This document shows, piece after piece, positions 31,092 through 38,388 of a DNA stretch of 44,603 nucleotides. The translations under genes were made by a program, and so were the position numbers. Below the pieces are notes generated by a model. It was not told the origin of the DNA and made no database searches. It saw nothing but the letters and a program-made list of their open reading frames with translations. Within the stretch, counting starts at the first letter, position 1, and every line of letters starts with the position of its first letter. Source of the stretch: Mycobacterium sp. ST-F2 (GTDB lineage Bacteria; Actinomycetota; Actinomycetes; Mycobacteriales; Mycobacteriaceae); the NCBI RefSeq assembly GCF_001905655.1, contig NZ_JMHT01000050.1, forward strand, positions 1 to 44,603, given 5' to 3'.

Positions 31092-32149
31092 TGCGCGCGG
31101 CGACAACGATCGAGGCCGACAGCATCGGAAACTGGAAGTACCAAAGGATTTTCGTCTCGGAAGCCGAGAAGCTGGGTCTCGACATATGTTGGGTCGCCGA
31201 GGCGTGGGGATCCGACGCGCCGTCGGCCCTCGGCTACTACGCCGCGTGCACGGATCGGATGCTGCTGGGTTCCGGCATCATTCAGCTCGGCACCCGTACT
31301 CCGGTGGCCATCGCCCAGGCGGCGATCACCCTGTCGAATCTGTCGGAAGGCAGGTTTCTCCTGGGGCTTGGCGCGTCGGGACCACAAGTCATCGAGGGGC
31401 TGCACGGCGTACCTTTCGCCAAGCCGCTGGGCCGGATGCGGGAGACCATCGACATCGTCCGCCAAGCGGTCGCGGGGGAGAGAGTCTCATACAGCGGCAA
31501 GCATTTCCAGATCCCGCTGCCGGGTGGGGATGTGAAGCCGATGCGGTTGTCCACGCGGGCCGAGCATGAAATCCCTCTGTACATCGCGAGTCTCACGCCC
31601 GCCATGCTGCGTCTCACCGGCGAGCTCGCCGACGGTTGGCTCGGGACCAGCTTCGTGCCCGAGGGCGCGGACGATGCGTATTTTGCGCACCTCGACGAGG
31701 GTCTGGCCCGCTCACAACGCACCCGCGCCGATCTGGATGTCTGCCAGGGTGCCGAGGTCTGCTTCGCCCGCGACGAGGCGCATCTCAAGGCGTTGGTCGA
31801 CTCCCGGAAATCCGAGTTGGCATTCAGCCTTGGCGGAATGGGTTCGGCCTCAACCAATTTCTACAACCAGGCGTACAGCCGGCAGGGCTGGGCCGATGTC
31901 GCGGCAGCGGTCCGGGAACGCTGGCAGTCCGGTGACCGCGATGGTGCGGCGGCGCTGATCACCGATGAGATGATCCTTGCGACAACCTTGATCGGTACCG
32001 CCGATATGGTCCGCGACCGGCTGCAGGTGTGGTGCGACTCCGGTGTCGACACCGTCCGCGTCTACCCGGCCGGCGAGACTCTCGAGGAGAAGTTCCATAC
32101 CCTCGGTGCGGCCATCGACCTGGTGCATTCGATCACCCGGCGCGATTGA
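31091..32149 (+). CDS. LLM-class (probably F420-dependent) oxidoreductase
   Basis: 352 residues from the ATG at 31091, overlapping the SRPBCC stop by one base; a longer frame upstream to 30938 lies inside that gene. LLM blocks: VSEAEKLGLDICWVAEAWGS, RMLLGSGIIQLGTRTPVAIA, LSEGRFLLGLGASGPQVIEG, a mid-protein ELADGWLGTSFVPEG and C-terminal IGTADMVRDRLQVWCDSGVD. The ASGPQV motif and size match mycobacterial F420-dependent members rather than FMN luciferases. It would transfer hydride between F420H2 and an unknown organic substrate. Last gene of the TetR-SRPBCC-LLM operon. Confidence 0.87.
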   Translation: MRAATTIEADSIGNWKYQRIFVSEAEKLGLDICWVAEAWGSDAPSALGYYAACTDRMLLGSGIIQLGTRTPVAIAQAAITLSNLSEGRFLLGLGASGPQVIEGLHGVPFAKPLGRMRETIDIVRQAVAGERVSYSGKHFQIPLPGGDVKPMRLSTRAEHEIPLYIASLTPAMLRLTGELADGWLGTSFVPEGADDAYFAHLDEGLARSQRTRADLDVCQGAEVCFARDEAHLKALVDSRKSELAFSLGGMGSASTNFYNQAYSRQGWADVAAAVRERWQSGDRDGAAALITDEMILATTLIGTADMVRDRLQVWCDSGVDTVRVYPAGETLEEKFHTLGAAIDLVHSITRRD

Positions 32150-32175
32150 GTCTGTAGCAAATTCACCAATCTGCA

Positions 32176-32214
32176 TATAATGAATATTGACATGCGGTTT
32201 ATGCTCAATACTGT
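32176..32214 (+). promoter_or_regulatory. AT-rich promoter region of the small secreted protein gene
   Basis: TTGACA (32187-32192) and TACTGT (32209-32214) are -35 and -10 boxes 16 bp apart. A perfect TATAAT (32176-32181) lies just upstream and could serve another start. The TTGACATGCGG core matches the promoter at 29923. The predicted start near 32221 leaves a leader of about 113 nt before the ATG at 32334. It ends with CTGACGT (32291-32297) / ACGTCAG (32315-32321), an inverted repeat touching the ribosome site. Confidence 0.5.
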
Positions 32215-32333
32215 CTTTAGCGCAAACTTCAATTCCGGCAATTGGAGAACTTTGGAGAAGAGAGCGGCCGCTGGCTGAGTTGCGCCCTCGCTGACGTCAT
32301 CAGTTGCGGCACTTACGTCAGAGGAGAACGAGC

Positions 32334-32567
32334 ATGCTCAAGAAAGTGGTGATCGCCGCACTCGCGGCCGGTGCCGTGTCCATTCCGCTCGCCGGGTTGT
32401 CGGGGGCGGATACCACCCCCGACAACCCCGGTGTTCCCGGAGCGATCGGCGGAGCCGCTCCGGGCGACTACATCCATCAAGCCGCGCAAGGGATACCCGG
32501 GCCGACCTCAAAGGCATTTGGTGTTCCGCCCGGGCAGATCGTCAAGTGGATCGCGCGTAACCACTAA
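32334..32567 (+). CDS. Small secreted protein, unknown function
   Basis: 77 residues from an ATG with AGGAGA 7 nt upstream; the frame is open to 32304 but without a better start. Residues 1-29 form a signal peptide (LKKVVIAALAAGAVSIPLAG). The mature part, about 48 residues, is Gly/Pro-rich with DNPGVPGAIGGAAPGDYIHQ and a C-terminal GVPPGQIVKWIARNH. Short exported Gly/Pro proteins like this are common in mycobacteria. No family recognised. It has its own AT-rich promoter and a long leader, and shares a promoter core with the TetR operon upstream. Ends 5 bp before the convergent sulfatase gene's stop. Confidence 0.7.
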   Translation: MLKKVVIAALAAGAVSIPLAGLSGADTTPDNPGVPGAIGGAAPGDYIHQAAQGIPGPTSKAFGVPPGQIVKWIARNH

Positions 32568-32571
32568 CTGC

Positions 32572-34908
32572 CTAGGCGTACGCGACGTGCACCCGGTGGA
32601 TGTGTCCTTCGAACGGGAAGGGCGCACGCTCGCGGTAGTCCATCGACACCGGTGAGCCGAGGCACGTGCCGATGTCGAGGCAGTCGTTCGCGGTGAACAG
32701 CAGCGGCGCGCTGATCGGAACCGTGCCGGACGCCACTTCTGAGCCGTCGACCGCGATGCTGATGTTCAGCGGGCCACCGGGTCGCACTTCCGCGTACTGC
32801 GTCGTCACCGTGATGGTGTGCCGGCCCGGCGCAATGGCGGTCTCGGATGCAATCTTGGTGCGCTGCAGGATGAACAGGTTGTATTCGTAGTGCAGCCGGC
32901 CGTTGTCGGCGTAGCACGTCAATCCGCCTGCGCCGCTGCCGAGCGCGTACAGCACGCCCGATCCGTTCTCGGGCACGTCGGCCTCGATGGTCACCACATT
33001 GTTCTTGTTGCCCAGCGCCGGTGCGCAGAACTCCGGCATGCGAATCATGTCACCGGAGAACTCCCACTCCTTGAACGGCGGCGCGATCCGCAGCTCCGGG
33101 TGGTAGACGGGCACCCAAAGCCCACCACCGATCGGCAGTACGGCGTTACGCGCCGCCTCGATGGCGAACATCTCCCGCATCTGAGCCAGCTTCTCCGGCA
33201 TCTGCGCGGCGAGGTCATTGGCCTGCGACCAGTCTTCGTCCAGGTGGTACAGCTCCCAGACATCCTGATCCGGAGTCCAGGTCGCGATGCCGGGTGGCTG
33301 GCCCGGCACCCACGGCAACCGCGGTCCGCGCGCCGACGCCATCCAGCCATCGTGGTAGATCGCCCGGCTGCCCATGATCTCGAAGTACTGAGTCTTCTTG
33401 CCGCCCGGCGCATTTCGGTCAGCCAAGGTGCGGGCGAAACTGGCCCCGGCGAGCGCCATCTGCGGTTCGCCGTACACCGTGCGCGGCGGTTCGATACCGA
33501 CCACCTCGTAGATCGTCGGCACGATGTCATTGCAGTGCAGGAAGTTGTCCCGGGGCGCGGTGTCGGCGGCGATCTTCGCCGGCCAGCGCACCGCCAGCGG
33601 ATTGCGTGTCCCGCCCAGATCGGAGGCGAGCAGCTTCATGCCCTTGTACGGCGTGCTGCCGGCCCACGCCCAACCCGCGTGATACTGGTTGTCGACAAGT
33701 GGTGAGCCCAGGACATCGAGGCCGCCGAGTTCGTCGAGAGCGTCGATATGCTGACGGACCGTCGTCGGAATTCCGTTCTGCGCCAACAATTCCGAGATGG
33801 TGCCGTTCTGGCCTTCACCTGACGAGCCGTTGTCGCCCCAGATGTACAGGAACAGTGTGTTGTCGGCATAACCGAGGGCTTCGAGTTCGTCGGTGATGCG
33901 GCCGACCTGAACGTCGACGTGCTCGGCGTAACCGGCGGCGACCTCCATCAGGCGCCGCTGGAACGGCTTCTCGTCCTCGGGGATGTCGTCCCAGGCCGGC
34001 AGGGTCGCGTCGCGTTCGGTGAGCTTGCAGTCCTGCGGGATCCAGCCCTTGTCCTTGACGCGCTGGAAGACCCGCTGCCGGTAGGCGTCCCAGCCGTCGT
34101 CGAACTTGCCCGCGTACTTGTCGGCCCAGTCCTTCATGATGTGGTGCGGGCCGTGGAGGCAGCCGCTGGCCCAGTACATGAAGAACGGCTTGTCGGCGTT
34201 GAAGGCCTTGTGCCGGCGCAGCCACGAGATGGCGTCGTCGGCAAGATCCTCGGACAGGTGGTAACCCTCTTCGGGCGTCTTCGGGGGCATGACCACGGTG
34301 GTGTTGCGCACCAGGTTGGGCTCGTACTGCGACGCCTCGCCGGCAAGGAACCCGTAGAAGTACTCGAAACCCAGACCGGTGGGCCAGTTTTCGAACGGGC
34401 CGGCCGCGGTGGTTTCCTCCGCCGGGGTGTTGTGCCACTTGCCGAACGCCGATGTCGCATAACCGTACTGCTTGAGCACCTCGGCGACCGTCGCGCTCGA
34501 CCGCGGAATCTTGCCCGCGTATCCGTCCCAGTCGTTGGCCAGCTCGGCGATCTGACCGTTGCCGATCTCATGGTGGTTGCGGCCCGTCAACAACGACGCC
34601 CTCGTCGGCGAACACATCGCCGTGGTGTGAAACCTGTTGTACGACACACCCTCCGCGCAGATCCTGTCCAGCGTCGAGGTGGTCACCTCACCGCCCAACG
34701 TCGACGGCAGACCCGGGCCGGCGTCGTCGATGAGGACGATGACGATGTTGGGGGAGTCGTCGTGCAGACGCTTGGGGACGGTACGCGGCTGATACGTCGA
34801 CTCCTGCAACGTCCGGCCGGCGATGCTGCCGGATGGCACGGGCGGAAACGGCAGGACACCGCCGTTGGGCAGCACCGGTGCTACTACATCGTCACGCGTG
34901 TCGGACAA
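32572..34908 (-). CDS. Arylsulfatase (formylglycine sulfatase, AtsA/AtsD type)
   Basis: 778 residues from a TTG at 34908, chosen because an AGGGAGAGGGG purine run lies just upstream. No signal peptide. Sulfatase fold: NIVIVLIDDAGPG (metal aspartates), then CSPTRASLLTGRN with C99 as the residue to be converted to formylglycine, FGKWHNTP, and WGDNGSSGEG with further metal ligands. The C-terminal 170 residues form a beta-rich domain of the type seen in mycobacterial AtsA/AtsD, which are similar in length. It would hydrolyse a sulfate ester in the cytoplasm. Last gene of the MDR/lipocalin-like/sulfatase cluster. Needs a formylglycine-generating enzyme, not in this window. Confidence 0.93.
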   Translation of the reverse strand: MSDTRDDVVAPVLPNGGVLPFPPVPSGSIAGRTLQESTYQPRTVPKRLHDDSPNIVIVLIDDAGPGLPSTLGGEVTTSTLDRICAEGVSYNRFHTTAMCSPTRASLLTGRNHHEIGNGQIAELANDWDGYAGKIPRSSATVAEVLKQYGYATSAFGKWHNTPAEETTAAGPFENWPTGLGFEYFYGFLAGEASQYEPNLVRNTTVVMPPKTPEEGYHLSEDLADDAISWLRRHKAFNADKPFFMYWASGCLHGPHHIMKDWADKYAGKFDDGWDAYRQRVFQRVKDKGWIPQDCKLTERDATLPAWDDIPEDEKPFQRRLMEVAAGYAEHVDVQVGRITDELEALGYADNTLFLYIWGDNGSSGEGQNGTISELLAQNGIPTTVRQHIDALDELGGLDVLGSPLVDNQYHAGWAWAGSTPYKGMKLLASDLGGTRNPLAVRWPAKIAADTAPRDNFLHCNDIVPTIYEVVGIEPPRTVYGEPQMALAGASFARTLADRNAPGGKKTQYFEIMGSRAIYHDGWMASARGPRLPWVPGQPPGIATWTPDQDVWELYHLDEDWSQANDLAAQMPEKLAQMREMFAIEAARNAVLPIGGGLWVPVYHPELRIAPPFKEWEFSGDMIRMPEFCAPALGNKNNVVTIEADVPENGSGVLYALGSGAGGLTCYADNGRLHYEYNLFILQRTKIASETAIAPGRHTITVTTQYAEVRPGGPLNISIAVDGSEVASGTVPISAPLLFTANDCLDIGTCLGSPVSMDYRERAPFPFEGHIHRVHVAYA

Positions 34909-35005
34909 CTCGACCCCTCTCCCTGCAGATGACCACCAGCAAAGTTCCCCCGAACGTGGCTCCTACTCTGCCGTACACCATTGACGGCCGCGTCAGGGGG
35001 GTGGG

Positions 35006-36133
35006 CTACGCGGTGCCGGTCTGGTATCCGTCCAGGAATCCCGTGAGCCCGGACGGCGTGTGCGGGCCGATGGCGATCTGCTCGACGACGCCGATCCCGG
35101 TGCGCTCACCCATGGTGGCCTTCACGACGTTCTGCAGATGCAGCGAAGCGAAATCAGTCGGGTTGAAGTCATCCAAACGGATTGATTCCCGGCCGATTTC
35201 GTACTGCCCGTGGTTGGAGCCGTGGCCCCATTGCGGGTGCCAGTAGCCGATGCCGCGCATCCGGAAGGTGTAGAGCGTCTCCAGTTCGATATGGGTCTCG
35301 CCCTCTATGGGGTCGGTGAACCACAGGTGGGCCCGCTGGATCTCGCGACGCCCGGGCTTCCACTCGAGTTCGTACCCGATGTCGTAGCACTCCCGCACCC
35401 CGACCCGGCTACCCGGTGACGCGCCTGCCGGGATCGGGTCCAGAATCTGCGCGGTCTCCAGCCACCGGCGGCCGTCCTCATGCTCGTGGAAGGCGTAGTG
35501 CGCGAAGCGATCATCGAAGTGCAAAGGGGCCCAGAGCCAGAAGACCTGGAACGGCATGGGCTGCCGCAGCACGGCCAGTTGTTCGCCGACGGGCCGGACG
35601 CCCCAGGACCGATCCCGGGTTCCCGGCACCGCGCCGGCCTCCACCGCCAGGTCTTCACCGTCGACCGTGATGGTCCCCTCCCACGAGCCCCACTGGGTGA
35701 GCCGGGTGTGGTCGGTGAGCACGATGCCTTCAGCGGTACGGCGCTGCTGACGGGGTTCTTCCAGGGCGACGGTGGTGGCCCGGAAGGTCAGGTCGCAGGA
35801 GATGTTCTGCTCGTTGGAGTCGACGATGTAGCGGATGGTGCGCAGCGGTTCGACGACTTCGATGCGGAACGGACCGACGGTCGCCGACCGGTCCAAGGGC
35901 ATGGCACCTGAGGCGAAGATCGAATGCTCCACACCGTCTTTCACGACGCTGAACGCCGCATCGATCACCCCGCGGACGGGGTAGTGGCCCATGGCGGCGC
36001 CGAAATAGAAGTCACCGTCGCGCTGGTGGCCGTTGAACCAGTAGCGGTCGTAGTGGTTGGGGTCGCCGCTGGCCGGCACGCCCACTGGGTCGGCAGAGGA
36101 GTGGATCGGGTAGTCGTCAAAGGGAGTGAGCAT
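35006..36133 (-). CDS. Conserved protein, possibly lipocalin-like (CrtC/AttH type)
   Basis: 375 residues, no signal peptide, no membrane helix. Rich in Trp, Tyr and His. Notable blocks: YDRYWFNGHQRDGDFYFGAA, SATVGPFRIEVVEPLRTIRY, TRDRSWGVRPVGEQLAVLRQ, FWLWAPLHFDDRFAHYAFHE, GIGYWHPQWGHGSNHGQYEI. The alternation suggests two beta-barrel lipocalin-like halves, as in CrtC hydratase/AttH proteins. I know of similar uncharacterised proteins in mycobacteria but no function. It starts 4 bp after the MDR reductase gene and precedes the sulfatase gene by 97 bp, so it probably acts on a hydrophobic molecule in the same pathway. Confidence 0.6.
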   Translation of the reverse strand: MLTPFDDYPIHSSADPVGVPASGDPNHYDRYWFNGHQRDGDFYFGAAMGHYPVRGVIDAAFSVVKDGVEHSIFASGAMPLDRSATVGPFRIEVVEPLRTIRYIVDSNEQNISCDLTFRATTVALEEPRQQRRTAEGIVLTDHTRLTQWGSWEGTITVDGEDLAVEAGAVPGTRDRSWGVRPVGEQLAVLRQPMPFQVFWLWAPLHFDDRFAHYAFHEHEDGRRWLETAQILDPIPAGASPGSRVGVRECYDIGYELEWKPGRREIQRAHLWFTDPIEGETHIELETLYTFRMRGIGYWHPQWGHGSNHGQYEIGRESIRLDDFNPTDFASLHLQNVVKATMGERTGIGVVEQIAIGPHTPSGLTGFLDGYQTGTA

Positions 36134-36137
36134 GGGG

Positions 36138-37151
36138 TCACTGCCCCGGTTCGCTGATCTTCACCAGCATCTTGCCGATGTTGGCTCCGGTGAACAGGCC
36201 GTTGAGCGCGTCGATACTGGATTCCAGTCCCTCGTAGACGGTTTCGCGATGCACCAGCAGCCCCTGCTGCTCCCAGCCGCTCAGGGCGGCGAAGGCCTCG
36301 TCGAAGCGTGCCCACTCCTCGAGGGCGATGAAGCCCTGCATTGTCGAGGCGGTCGAGAGCAGATTGACGTAGTTGGACGGACCGGGGTGGTCGCCGTTGA
36401 GGTAGGTCGTGATGATGCCGCACATCACCACGCGTGCCCGGTGCGCAAGATTGCCCAATGCGGCATTGAGGATGTCGCCGCCGACATTGTCGAAGTAGAC
36501 GTTGATCCCGCCCGGACATGCCGCCTTCAGCGCAGCCGGGAAGTCGGCGGCCTTGTAGTCGACACAGGCGTCGAAGCCGAATTCCTCGACGACGACGCGG
36601 CACTTCTCCGGCCCACCGGCGATGCCGACCACGCGAGCGCCGGCGATCTTGGCGATCTGGCCGGCCACCGACCCGGTGGCACCCGCGGCGGCCGACACCA
36701 CGACGGTTTCGCCGGGTTGCGGCTTGCCGACGCCCGTCATACCGAAGTAGGCGGTCGCGCCGGTGGGCCCATAGATCGACATCACGGCCAGGGGATCGGT
36801 GTACCCGACGACCGGCGTGCTGAACAGGTCGTCGCGAATGATCGCGTAGTCCTGCAGGCCGGTCAGGGTGGTGACCAGGTCGCCGACTTTGTAGGCGTCA
36901 CAACGTGATTCGACGACCTCGCCGATCCCCGCGACGCGCACTACCTCGCCGAGTTCCAGGGCCGGGAGGTAACCGGATTCGCCGTCGAGCCAGGTGCGGG
37001 CGGCGGCGTCGATGCCGACGTACGTCGTGCGCAGCAGTGCTTCGCCGTCCGCGGGGACCGGCGCGGGCGCAGTGACCATCTCGACGTCGTCGGGGGAGAC
37101 GAGGCCATCGGGGCGGCGCCGCAGCAGGATCTGACGGTTATCTCGGTTCAT
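36138..37151 (-). CDS. Zinc-independent MDR NADP-dependent oxidoreductase
   Basis: 337 residues. Prostaglandin-reductase/leukotriene B4 dehydrogenase-like MDR: N-terminal QILLRRRPDGLVSPDDVEMV, TYVGIDAAARTWLDGESGYL, nucleotide site VVSAAAGATGSVAGQIAKIAGARVVGIAGG written in two parts near residues 150-180, and YFDNVGGDILNAAL. Zinc ligands are absent, as expected. The group reduces the double bond of alpha,beta-unsaturated ketones or aldehydes with NADPH. First gene of the cluster with the lipocalin-like and sulfatase genes, divergent from a TetR gene. A promoter with AATAAT (37187-37192) and TTGACG (37211-37216) on the minus strand fits it. Confidence 0.88.
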   Translation of the reverse strand: MNRDNRQILLRRRPDGLVSPDDVEMVTAPAPVPADGEALLRTTYVGIDAAARTWLDGESGYLPALELGEVVRVAGIGEVVESRCDAYKVGDLVTTLTGLQDYAIIRDDLFSTPVVGYTDPLAVMSIYGPTGATAYFGMTGVGKPQPGETVVVSAAAGATGSVAGQIAKIAGARVVGIAGGPEKCRVVVEEFGFDACVDYKAADFPAALKAACPGGINVYFDNVGGDILNAALGNLAHRARVVMCGIITTYLNGDHPGPSNYVNLLSTASTMQGFIALEEWARFDEAFAALSGWEQQGLLVHRETVYEGLESSIDALNGLFTGANIGKMLVKISEPGQ

Positions 37152-37183
37152 CGTGTCGTTTCTGTGGTGGGCGAATTTTCATA

Positions 37184-37216
37184 TTGATTATTAAAAGTCA
37201 TCTCGGTTATCGTCAA
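37184..37216. promoter_or_regulatory. Overlapping face-to-face promoters of MDR operon and TetR gene
   Basis: Leftward: -35 TTGACG (37211-37216) and -10 AATAAT (37187-37192), spacer 18 bp. Rightward: -35 TTGATT (37184-37189) and -10 TATCGT (37208-37213), spacer 18 bp. The four boxes overlap pairwise, so the two polymerases exclude each other, and one TetR dimer could shut both. I see no long perfect palindrome, only GGTT(37205-37208)/AACC(37215-37218). Confidence 0.55.
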
Positions 37217-37250
37217 CCCCGAATGTGAAAGCGGTCGCCAGGAGAGCACG

Positions 37251-37925
37251 ATGAGCGGGAACAACGCAGCGCCTCGCCGCGGGAGGCCGCCGCGGATCGA
37301 CCAGAGCGCCATCGCCGCAGCGGTTTTGGAGATCGGCACCGAGAACGCCACGATGCGACGCGTTGCCGAACATCTCGGCATCAGCCTGCCCGGGCTCTAC
37401 CACCACGTGAAGAACCAGCATGATCTGCTGCGTCTGGCCACCGCGAGTGCGCTGACCAACTCGCCGCCCCCGCGCTACACCGGCGGGCACTGGGCGACAT
37501 GGCTGCGGGACTACGCGTCGTACATCCGGACGGTGCTGGCGTCGGAACCCGCGCTGGTGGAGAAGTTCGTCAGCGGGACGGTCGCGCATGACGTCGAGAT
37601 GGAATACACGGCAGACGCTGTCGAAGTACTTGCCGCGCAAGGCTTGTCACCAAGCGATGCGCTTGCGGTCTGGGCGTCGGTGAGCAGTATGGCGGTCGGC
37701 AGTGTCACCGAGGCGCACCGGGAGTATCTCTACGCCGAGGGCGGGCAACCGTGGCTGGCCCGGATTCTCACACTCACGAGAAAGCGTGGGCCATCGGAAT
37801 ACCCGACGTTGCGGGCCATTGCGAAGTCCGGCGACGACCCGTTCGGAGACGAGGCGTTCCAGCATCGAATGACGTTGTTGCTGGGCGGAATCGCGGCCCA
37901 CTACGGTTTGCCGCCGGAGCCTTGA
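37251..37925 (+). CDS. TetR-family regulator of the sulfatase cluster
   Basis: 224 residues from an ATG with AGGAGAG about 6 nt upstream. TetR_N (about 12-60): RRGRPPRIDQSAIAAAVLEI and VAEHLGISLPGLYHHVKNQH. The C-terminal domain is of the TetR_C type with many hydrophobic helices. It is divergent from the MDR reductase gene with overlapping promoters, so it very likely controls that operon and itself. Its stop and the stop of the convergent SnoaL-like gene together form the 10-bp palindrome TGACCGGTCA (37923-37932). Confidence 0.87.
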   Translation: MSGNNAAPRRGRPPRIDQSAIAAAVLEIGTENATMRRVAEHLGISLPGLYHHVKNQHDLLRLATASALTNSPPPRYTGGHWATWLRDYASYIRTVLASEPALVEKFVSGTVAHDVEMEYTADAVEVLAAQGLSPSDALAVWASVSSMAVGSVTEAHREYLYAEGGQPWLARILTLTRKRGPSEYPTLRAIAKSGDDPFGDEAFQHRMTLLLGGIAAHYGLPPEP

Positions 37926-37929
37926 CCGG

Positions 37930-38334
37930 TCAGGTCGCGCGCCGACCCTTCGCCCACGCCCACGAGGCAATCCGCCAGCTGACGCCTTCCCGGCGCATCG
38001 CGAATGTGAAGACCGCCCCGGTCTGGGTGATCTGAGTTCCCTTGAGGTCGAACGTCATCGATGCCGGCAGGACCACGTAGGCGGCGTCACCGTTGATGTC
38101 GTTGTGCAGTGGTTCGCCGACGGTCACGTGATAACCCGACGCCCCCAGGTGCTCGCCCTCGACCAGGACGTCACGGTACCAGTCCGCGGCGGCAGTCGGT
38201 CCCAGCCACTGGTGCGGTGCCATGCCGTCCAGGATCGAGCCGTTGGGGGAGAACACCGCCGACATGCCGTCTGCGTCACCGGCATTGAACGCATCCAGAT
38301 AGGTGTGGATGGCGTCGATCGGGGTGTCGGTCAT
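37930..38334 (-). CDS. SnoaL-like / NTF2-fold protein
   Basis: 134 residues. NTF2/SnoaL-like cone fold: N-terminal helix DAIHTYLDAFNAGDADGMSA, FSPNGSILDGMAPHQWLGPT, and a C-terminal beta-sheet TGAVFTFAMRREGVSWRIAS with the terminal Trp/Gly-rich block SWAWAKG. Such proteins are small cyclases, isomerases or ligand binders; D18 or D21 near the helix end may line the pocket. It lies after the GAPDH gene in the same direction but behind a strong terminator, so it likely has its own promoter. Convergent with the TetR gene, 4 bp apart. Confidence 0.82.
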   Translation of the reverse strand: MTDTPIDAIHTYLDAFNAGDADGMSAVFSPNGSILDGMAPHQWLGPTAAADWYRDVLVEGEHLGASGYHVTVGEPLHNDINGDAAYVVLPASMTFDLKGTQITQTGAVFTFAMRREGVSWRIASWAWAKGRRAT

Positions 38335-38344
38335 ACCTGAAAGT

Positions 38345-38383
38345 ACACCTGCTTGGGCGCCGTCGAAGTGCCCAAGCAGGTGT
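38345..38383 (-). terminator. Perfect hairpin terminator after the GAPDH gene
   Basis: ACACCTGCTTGGGC (38345-38358) and GCCCAAGCAGGTGT (38370-38383) are perfect 14-bp arms around an 11-nt loop. The stem begins 5 bp after the GAPDH stop (minus strand), and only a short ACTTT run follows on that strand. It separates GAPDH from the SnoaL-like gene. Confidence 0.8.
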
Positions 38384-38388
38384 CTCTG

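Noticed and set aside
32292..32299. TGACGTCA, identical to the eukaryotic CRE site
   Set aside because: An 8-bp palindrome by itself; no bacterial factor is known to me for it here. It was treated as part of the larger inverted repeat.
37923..37932. TGACCGGTCA palindrome formed by the two convergent stop codons
   Set aside because: Any pair of TGA stops four bases apart around CCGG gives this; too short for a terminator and unrelated to the 51-bp repeats.
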